Source of the DNA: Tomocerus qinae
Taxonomy: Eukaryota > Arthropoda > Collembola > Entomobryomorpha > Tomoceridae
Assembly: GCA_020055645.1 (NCBI GenBank)
Contig: CM034546.1
Location: forward strand, 57,970,001-58,034,000
DNA: 64,000 bases
Direction of reading: 5' to 3'
This document shows, in pieces, positions 36,603 through 47,714 of the stretch. The stretch's first letter is position 1. Each line of letters opens with the position of its first letter. The notes beneath the pieces were generated by a model that saw nothing but the letters and a program-made list of their open reading frames with translations, made no database searches and had not been told where the DNA came from. The translations under genes and the position numbers were made by a program.

Positions 36603-37060
36603 GGTTTTACTCTAAAAATTGTTTACGTCTGAAATTAATATGCCATAACTGTTTTACTAATGATTATGTTGTAATGAGGTTATGTACGTTTATCAATGAG
36701 TTTTGTACCTTGTTATAAATGATCACCCTACCATGAGTCATGAAAATAAATAAATCGAATGTTTTAAAAAGACTTAGCTTTGGTGTTGTAGTATTCTTAT
36801 TTGGTTTACTGTTTGCAGGCTTCCATAATTGCGGAGTGAGTTTCATAAGTTGCTCCATAATCATATTATCGTTGTCACTGATTGTTATTGTTTCACATTC
36901 ATGTCGGAGTTCATAATGGTCACTTTTCAAAGTTGGTTCACTTAGTCACTGAAAATGTTCGAAATTGTCCGGGGGAATTTGCGACACTAAGGTGTCCCCC
37001 TCCCTACTAGGGAAGAAAAGAAACACGGTCAACCGAAGAAAAGGCTCCGAGTCCGCGCCA
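36603..37060. other. 3' flank of the antisense gene and LTR3 primer site
   Basis: Contains the polyadenylation-type signal near 36746. Next to LTR3 the minus strand reads TGGCGCGGACT (37060-37050), the same primer site as beside LTR2. A GGGGGAC / GTCCCCC hairpin-like pair lies near 36972-37005. Confidence 0.5.
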
Positions 37061-37795
37061 TGTGAGGGTCGGTCTTAATTGGCCTTTAAAATATATTCTT
37101 TTTGACCGAAGGTAGATTCTGCCTCTTCTGTTCGGTGTCTATGTGTTTTTAATGAGAATGAATTTTGGATGTTATTTTGTGGAGTTTTAATCTTTATTGC
37201 TTTTTAGAGTTTAGAATGTGATTGTTTGTGTTGTGCGTTTCGTAGTCCCAACTTGATTCCTCTGGCTCCGCTCCCGACCGACTGCCTATCAGGTCAGTTT
37301 TACTGGTTGTTCCTCCTTGGTTCTCCGTTGTCTGTCGTGGCTCTCCGTTATCTTCTTGCTGGTTCTCCGCTGGTCCTCCGTTATCCCTGATGTGTTCGCT
37401 GGTTCTCTTGTCGCCCCGTGTCTGGATTATTGTGTGTCTCGAGTGCCTAGTCTCCTGTTCTCTCGTGCCCTGTATCGGGTGTCTTGTCGTTGTCGTCTCT
37501 CAGTGTCCCTCTTCTCTGTTCTCTGTCGTCAGTCCTCTGTCGTTGTTCTTCTTATGACGGGCCCCTTATATACCCGTAGCCGACGCCTTTTCTAGATGTT
37601 TGTACCCTTTTCTCGTTGGCTGTCTTGCTTTAACCATCTCCGGCCAGCGCCCGTCCTGTTTATTCTATAGGATGTGGGTACCGCAATATCCTGATGTGTC
37701 ATGTGTGTGTTTCACATAATTGTTATTTTCTAACAATAATTATTTCTAAGTAATGTGATAATGACTAATTGCTTATTCAGCCCGTGGTCATCACA
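37061..37795 (-). repeat. LTR3 (5' LTR of the second half), 735 bp
   Basis: Nearly identical to LTR2. Its outer edge (CATCACA, 37795) abuts the target GTAT and the IR1 coding sequence. The first bases of the LTR supply a premature TGA to IR1 (codons ...ATC ATA CTG TGA). Confidence 0.9.
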
Positions 37796-39993
37796 GTATG
37801 ATAAAAATTTTATGTTTTGTTTTCATTCTTCTCCACTTACATGGAATCCGGATACTATTAATCGAGTTGAGTAAATATGATATAGCTTTGTATGTTGCAC
37901 GAAATATATTTTTTGGCTTGAATTTGTCTTTGTGTTCAAATAGAAACTCACAGATAAACAAAATTACTCCTGCAAGAAAAACATAAAACACTACTGCTAT
38001 GTTGGAGTTAGAAAATGTCAAAGGCTGCAGTTTGTCCCTACCAAGACAAGATTGGCATAGTCTGAAGCCTTTTGTCTCCCTCTGAAAGTACGCTTCCCAT
38101 TTATGATACATTCCACTTTGGTCTATGTGGAATAATCTATCCTTCAAATACGTTAAACTTAATTTGTCTGTCGAATCACTTACTCCAAAAGTTATTCCCT
38201 TAACCATTCTAAGAATGGCATTCTCTGGCTTCCCAAAATATAATTTCTGTCTTGGATGAGGGACTTTCTGTGGATTCCAATGAGAGTCGTTAAGAAACCA
38301 ATGAAGATCTCTCTCCTTGTCAATGTAGATTGAATTGTTACACTCAGAAATGAATTGCTGTGAACTGACGGATGGATAGTTCGTATTGATAATGTGTCTA
38401 TAGAACAGTGCATCTTTTAAGTTTGACAGTTGGGATAATTGTTTGGAGGAATTTTTTTGAACACCAAATGACAGGGCTAAGTTTAGTTCCGCATCCACAT
38501 CTTCAAAGAATGGTAAAAAATCCGGTATAAACCATAAAATTTTGGGTTTCCAGTTTCTATTAATTATTACAAACTTTTGTAAAATATTTTTGTCCTTACT
38601 CTTTTTAGGTACCTCAGATTCATTAATTTTTTTTTCCAACATGGGTGAATTGTGTCATTGTTCCAACTTGCATTCACAGTGACGCTATTGAAACATTTCA
38701 CAACGACAGACATTTCAGGAGATATTAACCATTCATTGGCCGGCAATTTAACACCCATAATATTTAATTGAGCTCTAATAAGCCCTGTAGAAAATAACTC
38801 TTTGTAATCAATTAGATCATAAATGGATTCAATTCTTTGTGCAGGTGGCTCGCTTATTACATCTGTTGTAACGATTCCTTTATATCCATTGGTTATAACT
38901 ATGAACATCAACAGTAGTGGGCCTGTTACAAGCTTCAACCAGATTAATTTATTATACTTTCTGGGTAGGGAATAACCTATCTCCAAAATATATGCGTAAA
39001 TAATTAGAGGATATATGGAGTACATAGCATTATGCTTTAGATATATAATAACTAATACAAAACAAACAACGGAGAGCGACGTTGCAAGTAGACAAATCCA
39101 CGTCTCCAAGGCAAAAGGACGTGTAAATGCTCTAAAATCTGTAGCGACTTGATTTATAACACTACATGAAATAAAATTGTAACCTTCGTCAGATGTTGGA
39201 ATAAAAACAGTTAGTCGATCTGGAACATAACCACGCAAAAACATTTCTAAAGAAATATTCAAGTAATTAAATCCAATTTGGTTTTTGTAGAAATCAATGT
39301 CATACTGATTATCCTCGAATTGTAAAAACACTGATGAATATTTCAGACAATACATTAAATTCTTACTTATGCTTAAAGTGGCATTAGATACGTGTTGTAA
39401 TAAAAGGTATCCCAGAGCAATTGACATTGACTGTTTAGACATTTTTGAAGCTTGTATTATTGAGAAGTTACAAATCTGTTGATTGATACCCAAAGAATTT
39501 CTGCTAAAACCAATTACAACTGATAAGTCGTTTTGAATTGTCAGATACTTATTCCTCATATTTTGTAGTAGCCCATTTGAGATTGTGGATGGTGTCCGAG
39601 TTCCCTCATCAAATGCATTTTTATTTGCAGTGCCATCGAAACAACTTTCAATTTTACTATAAGACTGACAAGTAAAATAATAATAACAGAAATTGTCATT
39701 TTCCATATAGTGAAAAAAGAATCTTTTCAAGCTTAAATCCGAACGTCCAGTAAGCCATAGCTTAGCCAACTCTGCTTTGAATAACAATTCTAACATATAT
39801 TTTTTTAACCATACTTTAGGCAATAAGATGTGTACCCTAGAATAATCCTCTGAGTTGTAGAAACTTGTTTCTGGGACAAGTACATTTATATTGCCGCTGG
39901 GGTGTGTAAACGGAAAAACAACATTTCTGGTAACGTAGAATGTGAAAAGTATTTGTTCATAATCGTAATCTAAATTGATCACAATATGTGACA

Positions 39994-42198
39994 GACAGAA
40001 ATTATTTGATATAGGAAAATAAAAAACCCGAGGTGTTCAAAAAACATTGCTAAGTACTTTTTTATGTCCGCTTTAGGGAAGTGAATGAACTTCTTTGGCC
40101 AAAAAAATTGATTTTCGTGTACTTCAGGGGCTATGTAAGAATGCACCTCCAAATCGGAATATGAAATAGCTCCGAAACTACTGAACCGATTTGGATGAAA
40201 CTTGGACCAGATGTCGGCCATTACCATATCTCGGGACTATTTTTGAATTTGTAAAAAATTCGCATTTCTTCCCTTTCAAAATTACGAAATAAATTTTGAA
40301 ATAGACGGTTTTTTATACAAGGAATTTTTTATAAAAATTTCAATGGATTAAAATTAAAGCCCTTTATAAATTATGGTTAATGGGCGGAAATGAATTTTCG
40401 AAATTTTTGACCTCTACGAGATGTCAGAGGTCAAATTTCATTTTTCGCCGAAAAATGCCCATGTAAGGTGTCGTTCGGAAGCTAAAGATATGGTTAGTGC
40501 CAAATAATTACATATTTTGGCAACCATGTACTTCATAAACAGGACAAAGTTCATGTTTGTCAAAATTGGAATCTCTGGTGCACAAGCTATTCCGCTAAGT
40601 AGTGCATCCGGCATTTGGGTACATGCTAGCCATTACCCATTTTATACATAGGCTTGTGCCTACTCCAGTGCGTACCTAATACATGACAAAGTGTATTTAG
40701 CTTTTCTGCCAATTTAAACACTGGTCTATTCCGTCGATGTCAACTGTTTGTCTTCTTGGACATATTAGACTTCATCTTTATTGTATTATTGTATAAGCTT
40801 AAAGTTGTCTTTGGTTTTTATTCAATTTATAGTTGAAGAAATTGACGATTGTAGGATTATAAGTCTTCTAGCGGATACAGAAATCTCTGCACAACTTAAT
40901 AAGCCTGATAGATGCTGCACTTAAGTAGATATAAATGCAAAGAAATTGGAAGTAGAATGTAATTAAAAATCTGATTAAAAATGTAGGATGGCATTGCGAG
41001 GGGTAGTTAACAAATGAAAAAAACCAAAAAAACTTAACTATATTCCCAAAATCATATTTCCAAGACACTTGAACCTTGTATTCTCAGTCTGCGCGTATGT
41101 ATGGGTAACGTTAATACAAGCCCAATATTAAGACTGCCGGTTCTGAGGTTCAGGGATCCTGAAAATAAGATTTCGAGACACTAGACAATAAGTGTACTTT
41201 GTTGTACTGTTGACTGTACGGCTGAATTTAATTTAGGCAGCGGAATTTCGTATCCTACGTTTTGCCTTCCGATTCCTCAAATACCTTTTTGCTGAATTTA
41301 TAGGCAGCGATATCTCGTTGTCCATGTATCCCCAGTCCCAAGTTGCTTCAAGTTTTCCACTTACACCCTATTACCTTATGTCATATGGAATACATTGCCT
41401 CCTTTTTCCCCGCTGCTTCTAGATTCTACAGTAGGCACTCATATATTATCCGAATAAATTGTAATTTAAGTGTGTAAATTGGCAGAAAAGCTAAATACAC
41501 TTTGTAATGTATTAGGTAGGCACTGGAGTAGGCACAAGCCTGTGTATAAAATGGGTTATGGCTAGCATGTACCCAAATGCCGGATGCACTACTTAGCGGC
41601 ATAGCTTGTGCACCAGAGATTCCAATTTTGACAAACATGAACTTTGTCCTGTTTATGAAGTACATGGTTGCCAAAATATGTAATTATTTGGCACTTACCA
41701 TATCTTTAGCTTGCGAACGACACCTTACATGGGCATTTTTCGGCGAAAAATGAAATTTGACCTCTGACATCTCGTAGAGGTCAACAATTTCGAAAATTCA
41801 TTTCCGCCCATTAACCATAATTTATAAAGGGCTTTAATTTTAATCCATTGAAATTTTTATAAAAAAATTCCTTGTATAAAAAACCGTCTATTTCAAAATT
41901 TATTTCGTAATTTTGAAAGGGAAGAAATGCGAATTTTTTACAAATTCAAAAATAGTCCCGAGATATGGTAATGGCCGACATCTGGTCCAAGTTTCATCCA
42001 AATCGGTTCAGTAGTTTCGGAGCTATTTCATATTCCGATTTGGAGGTGCATTCTTAAATAGCCCCTGAAGTACACGAAAATCAATTTTTTTGGCCAAAGA
42101 TGTTCATTCACTTCCCTAAAGCGGACATAAAAAAGTACTTAGCAATGTTTTTTGAACACCTCGGGTTTTTTATTTTCCTATATCAAATAATTTCTGTC
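39994..42198. mobile_element. 2.2-kb foldback DNA element inside IR1
   Basis: Inverted arms of about 700 bp (39994 to about 40690, and about 41490 to 42198) start with GACAGAAATTATTTGATATAGG and are nearly identical. The flanks carry a GACA duplication (39990-39993 and 42199-42202). The central 800 bp has no recognisable transposase. Small open frames in the arms are mirror images of each other and do not look like genes. Confidence 0.85.
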
Positions 42199-42584
42199 GA
42201 CAGACAGTTGAACCGTGATATGAAATAGGGAGGGGTGAATACTGTCTTCTTCATAAATGGGCTTTTATCACTGCAATGAGTTATATTTGGACATGTCACA
42301 AGTCTCTCCTTAAATTTTTGTTCGAGTAGATCATATCTGGTCACTGCGTGTGGAATTCGGATTTTTGTCAGGTCATCTAGATATTTTGTTGTGCGTTTGT
42401 CCCCCCAACCGAACAGTGAGTTTGTGAATGTTTCCTCCAATGTAATAAAAATTATATTTATGTAACAATCATGTTCCATTTCAACCAGTTGTTCTAATTT
42501 TGATTTTCCAGTTGTAATTGCATTCACAAGCACTTTGATTATTATCAGAATGGTATAAAGCCTTAAAATGATTCGAAGAGACAT

Positions 42585-45338
42585 CTCCTTACTATATTAT
42601 TTCGAACAGCAACAGTGATAATGAGACCGTCTACCGATTTACAATTAACAATGACCAATTACGAAATCCTCCAAATAATCTGTCTCAGCACAATTCCCAA
42701 ATTAAGTCGTATATTGTGAGACTTATTTTGTGGGTTAAACTATTCCAACTCACAATACCTAATTTTAGTTTTTGGATCTATGTCAACATCAACATAGTCT
42801 ATGTGTGTATTTTAAAGGAACCACACAATTCACAGTAACACACACTGAACTCTATAAACTAAAAGCACGTCCATTTACACTCAATTCACTGACAGCTATT
42901 AATTCTATATTTTCAAGTGTAAACTGTACAGAGGAAAGATATAGGGCCCACTACCAAATACAGGGCCAATTGTTTCAAATATGCAAAATGTTTTAAAAGT
43001 CATGGCCCAGTAACACTTTATTTAGTTTTTAACAATTCTGTTTTATTCAATTGGCTTGCAATCAGAATTTTCAGAAAGAATAATTGCTCCCCCTAACTAC
43101 CCAACCATGTCGTTATTTCAAATAAGACACCAACAATTCACTCGCTGGCTCAAGATATTTGTAGGCCTTTGTTTGTAAGAAGTAACAGAATAGGATGATA
43201 GCATTTGATTTGGAAAGTAAAGGCCAGTTTAATAGTCACAACTAGATTGCAAAAACATTTATTCAGAAATCTCCAGGTCATTTATTATTTCTTCAATGAC
43301 CGAGCAACGACATTCGTTTATACAACTAAACCTATGTAGACAACCTGAAGTGATACATTATTAAGTGTTCGGTGTTTGAACTCAGTGTCAAATAGGTCGT
43401 ATCGATTACAACACTTCTATAGAGCGTACATGGATATTCTCGCATTAAAAAAATATACTACTGAGCAATAAAGAATATTTATAAATTTAGTACGGAGAGT
43501 AATGTAAAATAACATTTTCACTACAATACATTTTTAGGCCATTTTTTATTATTACAATTGTTTGTGTTAAATTTTATTTTAGATATACACGCTAATAGTA
43601 TAACTAGTTAAATCCTAGCACATAAAGTGTGTTAGAAAACCCCCATAGGTCATTTATTATTTACTACATGACCGAGTAGCAACATTCGTTTATACAATTA
43701 AGCCAATGTAGACAAACTGAAGTGATACATTATTAATTGTTCGGTGTTTGAACTCAGTGTCAAATAGGTCGTATCGATTACAACACTTCTATAGAGCGTC
43801 GATCTATATTCTAGCATTAAACGAAATTTACTACTAATAAGCAATGAAGAATATTTATAACGGTAGTACGTCTGCGAGTAATGTTAATAACCTTTTCACA
43901 ACATTTATTTCAGACCATTTTTTATTATTACAATTGTTTGTGCTGAATTTGATTTTAGATATACACGCTTATAGTATAATATTAATTTAATCTATTGCTT
44001 TGCAAAAATTAATTCTGTTGGATAGTTCAGTAGAGTAAGCTCTTTGTACATAATATTTTTCCTTTTCCTTAGGTTGTACTTAGTAACTATTGTACTTTGC
44101 AGACATTGGGTCACAGAAAGCTACCGTTGAGAAAGCATAGACTAGACAGACTCATAAATTATTTAATGTTGTATAATTCCGTAGCTAAGTGGTCCTGGAA
44201 CACAAAAAAAATAAGTTGTCGTTTAAGCCTAAGTTAATGCACAATGTCCACGTTTGTACTGAAAATAAATTTTATCCGATCTTTATAGCTACTTTAATGC
44301 TTGTCAATATTAAATAAAACTTAAAATTGTATCTCAACAATAAGTTAAAGTTTAACGACATTAAAGCCTAACGACAACATGGACGCAATCAAATTTTTAA
44401 ATAACGCATTAGATATCAGATTCCTAATATTATTTTCATAGGATTATTTAATTTAAGTACCAATTAAGTTAAGTCACGATGTAATTGAAAACATAATTGT
44501 TTGAATTATATCATGACTAAATATACCCAACAAAATATCAGACGGTAATCTTCATAACATATACATAAACACTGACATTTATATGAATTGAAAGTACTCT
44601 TTTATAAATCAGTTTGTAAATCTATCTTTTCTGAAATTCCTAAGCAAATAAAATCCCGCACAGTAATCTCCATTTGTAATTCTAAAAAATTTTTGTGAAC
44701 AATTGCTTGTAGTATGTACGTGCAGTAGATTGGAATTTCAATTTCAAACTACAAATTTTGCCTCTCCATTGGGCAACGTCTATTGCTCAAATATAAGAGA
44801 AAGGGCTCAGCAAAGAAACCAACCTAGTACACAGATTATATTCAAAATGTCACACTTAACCAATGCAACAATTAAAATACATGCAACTACGTAGATGAAC
44901 CTCATACTCTTGTCAACAAGGAATAATCAATTGCTGTTTCCTTAAGTTCAGAAAAAATATACTTATTAGTTTTAGAGATGATTTAGATGAAAAATAGAAA
45001 TTAGTCGACCAACCGAACTTTTGATGGTAGACAGAGTAGGTTCTATTTTTTGTTACTCATATTATTTTGGCTTTTTTTGCTACTTGATGGACATAATATT
45101 TATTGTCAGTATATTACTTGCTCTTATTCTTTATCATACCTATACATATCCATGTCTGCTTTCTTTTGGCTACTGCTATCGATCGAATTACAACCAAAGC
45201 GTCAACAAAATCATAAGCTGAACATACTACATAAACCCAATGCTTAAACATAATTTGACATCTGAGGCCAACTATTTCCAAGCACAAGTTCCACAATATA
45301 CTTTAGATAATAAGATATTTATTTTTAACGGGTAAAGC
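42585..45338. other. Intergenic DNA with a 375-bp tandem duplication
   Basis: About 43270-43625 and 43645-43985 are two imperfect direct copies (shared CGGTGTTTGAACTCAGTGTC and TAGGTCGTATCGATTACAAC). No gene is recognised; the left part is the upstream flank of IR1. Confidence 0.7.
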
Positions 45339-47714
45339 TTAGAGGCTTAATTTTGACAGCAAAAGTTGCAAATGGTTTTTTAATATTTTTAAAATGGCCC
45401 AACAATAAAAATAAAAATGAACAATTTTGTTCTTCAGTAATTTTCGGTTTTCAAAAGTAAATACTACGGCAAAACTCGTTGAAATGGAAGAACAAATGTA
45501 AAATATTGTGCCTATATTTGAATTATAAAATGTTAAAGGGCGCGGAGGACTTCTGTCCCAACAATTTCTGCATTTGGTATAATTCCGTGTTTTGTAGTGG
45601 TCAAGCCATAAATGAAAAAGTCCAGATTGTGTTACAGCAAACAATTTCTCCTTTAGAAAAGTAGTGAACATAGGAAGTTCACGATTTTTAACATAAGTAT
45701 AAATTTGGAGGGGAAGAAAGAGATTTTCATTATTCCCTTGATATAGTGTTTTAGATGGCCGTACGCCTCCGATGTTAGGATTCCAATGAGAGTCATTAAA
45801 GGTCAGATGCAAACGAGAACTTCTGATAAGAAATACAGAGTTGTTGCAGCGCGAAATCCAATTCTGAGGACTGATGTATGTAAACCCAATAGGTAGTCGA
45901 ATTTTTTTAACAGTTGCGTTTATAAAGTAGGACATTTTTGAACTGAGAGTGTTCTTTTGCATGTTGCGTAATGAATTTGCCAATTTAAAACCATTTTCAA
46001 TATTCCAATGAGGATTCTGGTAATTATTAGCGAGTTGAACTATTTCATAGTCGTCTCGAAGTTGTTGCATAATTTCCAAGGTTAAGTTACCGTTTAATCG
46101 AAGACTATAGTCGCAGTATCTATCATTTTCATTTGGACAGTAATATAGGCTATATGTTTTCATTAGAACAAATATATTAAGACGCATATCGTAAGCATCA
46201 TAAAAAGGATCATTTCCATTGTTACCACGTGTTTCTCCAAGAGCAATAATATCTGATAAATTAGCTAAATGCTCCATGGATTCAATTTGTTTAACTGGTC
46301 GTGGTTCTACTAAATCTGTAGTGACAATTCCCTTGTACCCGTTTGTTATTACAATAAACATGAGCAACAATGGGCTGATAATCATTTTGATCCAAGTAGT
46401 TTTATTAGCTTGTGCTGATAATGAGTAACTGACTTCTAATAAATATGCCCAAACAATCAGAGATGCAGGTAAGCTTTTGTCCTTTTTGCAAATTGTCACA
46501 CCATGAAAGAATGCAATTAGAAAGAATACTGAAACGAGTAAACCAAGCCAAGCATGGAATTGAAACGGTTGAATATATGCATGGAAAGAAAGGCTCTCAT
46601 CTTCTAGAACGACACAAGAAATAAAATTGACAGAATCTTCCATTGTTGGAATAATTGTGTAATGTTCTCCAGAATAAGTTTCAATTGAGTCTAACTGAAA
46701 ATAAATTTCTACGTAATTATTGATATCATAACAATTTTGAACCATTAAAGTGAAATTTGGAAAGTTTTTGAAAATCATTGAAGAAATAGGGATGAGAGGA
46801 CCATATTCTTCCATCGGAAAATAATTTGTGAACGAAGTTTTTTGAATCGGTTTCACACATTGTTCTTCTATACGGTTATCTTTTCGCAAATCGTTTCTAT
46901 CATTAGTTGTGATTTTTAATGCTGCCGTTTTCGCAATATTACTTTTTGAAATGAAGTATTTTATAGCCAGTTTGCGCATCGTTTGGGGAAAGCAATTGTT
47001 TGGAGTGTACAAAGGGACTACAGTATACGAGAATGAAAACCTACGGCCTTTGGTCCTTAAATGTTGTGTGTTGACTAAATAAATGAAAGGATCAAGATCG
47101 AAAGACAGCAGAAACCAAGATTTACGGTAGAAAAGGCGATATATGCCAGAATTTTCTGAAACAGTTGAATCAGTAAATATATTTTGCTTTAATTTGGCTA
47201 ACTCTAAACTGCTTCCGTCAACGAGGAGGTAGACAGACGAATGTTCTTCGAAGTTATAAGCCACGGGCCATTCTCTCAAATACAATTCATATTCTTCGTC
47301 GTTGGAAAATGTCTCACTCATGTAATTAATTAGGTTCATTTCATCCAATGATGGTTTATTGAAGTTGACTACAATGTATGATAAACAAACAAATCTGGTT
47401 AGAGTCCGTGGCGAAGAAAGTTTCATTTTATTTTTGCCCCTGCTTGAGTAAGAACAATATGGCCTACTTGGATATTTCACTACGTCGGAAACTTCACAAT
47501 CATTGTTTTTCCTTTTCTCCAGCATTGTAAATGCAAAAGGAATGTCTATTTCATACATCTGAGAGTTCAACGAGTCTTTCCAAACATCTGTAAAAGCATC
47601 TTGCTGAAAAAGAAGGCTTATGTAGCAATCACTTTCTAAATTAGCAACGTCTTTCAATTCCCAGCCCAAACACCATCCAGAATTAAGCAGCACAACAACC
47701 CACAATTGAATCAT
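45339..47714 (-). CDS. Divergent ionotropic receptor IR2, intronless
   Basis: 791 aa, single exon. An N-terminal signal peptide (about 1-18, MIQLWVVVLLNSGWCLG) is followed by an extracellular region. M1 is at about 387-408, a pore segment at 415-432, M3 at 441-460 running into NGYKGIVTTDLVEPRPVKQI (458 onward), then S2 lobe and M4 near 727-755 (FYNSNIGTIFYICSSIS). The M3 exit followed by a basic/proline stretch and IESMEHL is the IR equivalent of the iGluR M3-S2 link. The protein lacks a clear amino-terminal domain, as most IRs do. Expected to be a ligand-gated cation channel subunit in sensory neurons; tuning unknown. Close to IR3 (about half identical around M1-M3) and divergently arranged with it. 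Intact frame. Confidence 0.82.
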   Translation of the reverse strand: MIQLWVVVLLNSGWCLGWELKDVANLESDCYISLLFQQDAFTDVWKDSLNSQMYEIDIPFAFTMLEKRKNNDCEVSDVVKYPSRPYCSYSSRGKNKMKLSSPRTLTRFVCLSYIVVNFNKPSLDEMNLINYMSETFSNDEEYELYLREWPVAYNFEEHSSVYLLVDGSSLELAKLKQNIFTDSTVSENSGIYRLFYRKSWFLLSFDLDPFIYLVNTQHLRTKGRRFSFSYTVVPLYTPNNCFPQTMRKLAIKYFISKSNIAKTAALKITTNDRNDLRKDNRIEEQCVKPIQKTSFTNYFPMEEYGPLIPISSMIFKNFPNFTLMVQNCYDINNYVEIYFQLDSIETYSGEHYTIIPTMEDSVNFISCVVLEDESLSFHAYIQPFQFHAWLGLLVSVFFLIAFFHGVTICKKDKSLPASLIVWAYLLEVSYSLSAQANKTTWIKMIISPLLLMFIVITNGYKGIVTTDLVEPRPVKQIESMEHLANLSDIIALGETRGNNGNDPFYDAYDMRLNIFVLMKTYSLYYCPNENDRYCDYSLRLNGNLTLEIMQQLRDDYEIVQLANNYQNPHWNIENGFKLANSLRNMQKNTLSSKMSYFINATVKKIRLPIGFTYISPQNWISRCNNSVFLIRSSRLHLTFNDSHWNPNIGGVRPSKTLYQGNNENLFLPLQIYTYVKNRELPMFTTFLKEKLFAVTQSGLFHLWLDHYKTRNYTKCRNCWDRSPPRPLTFYNSNIGTIFYICSSISTSFAVVFTFENRKLLKNKIVHFYFYCWAILKILKNHLQLLLSKLSL

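Larger units (their letters stand above)
26302..37795 (-). mobile_element. Composite Ty3/gypsy-type retrotransposon with three LTRs
   Basis: Outermost flanks share the 4-bp target GTAT (26298-26301 and 37796-37799), so the 11.5 kb behaves as one insertion. The order on the minus strand is LTR3 (37795-37061), an internal part with an antisense gene, LTR2 (32404-31671), pol, env-like region, LTR1 (26721-26302). LTRs start TGTGATGACC and end CCTCACA. LTR2 and LTR3 are almost identical, while LTR1 is shorter and diverged in the middle. No gag frame is recognised. The layout fits LTR-LTR recombination or template switching between two related elements. Confidence 0.8.
26263..42584 (-). pseudogene. 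Ionotropic receptor IR1, split by two transposon insertions
   Basis: The start lies at 42584 (signal-like MSLRIILRLYTILIIIKVLV). Coding runs 42584-42199, 39989-37796 and probably 26297-26263. The first gap is a 2.2-kb foldback element inserted in the codons for FNCLSHIVIN; removing it and one 4-bp target copy leaves the frame open. The second gap is the 11.5-kb LTR composite; beyond it the frame continues for about 11 codons (RKNNNNNGRTK) to a TAA at 26263-26265. A further frameshift lies at an eight-A run near 38627-38635. IR hallmarks are present: pore region, M3 with NGYKGIVTTDV, and the PLTFSNSNIAVVFYV start of M4. Homologous to IR2 and IR3. As assembled it is dead, or expressed only in a truncated form ending in the LTR. 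Confidence 0.8.

Noticed and set aside
40868-41674. Open frames in the foldback element
   Set aside because: Arm frames mirror each other, and the central frame has no transposase motif or conserved domain.
44703-45296. Three overlapping 60-66 codon frames
   Set aside because: No signal peptide, domain or splice context; in AT-rich DNA such lengths arise by chance.
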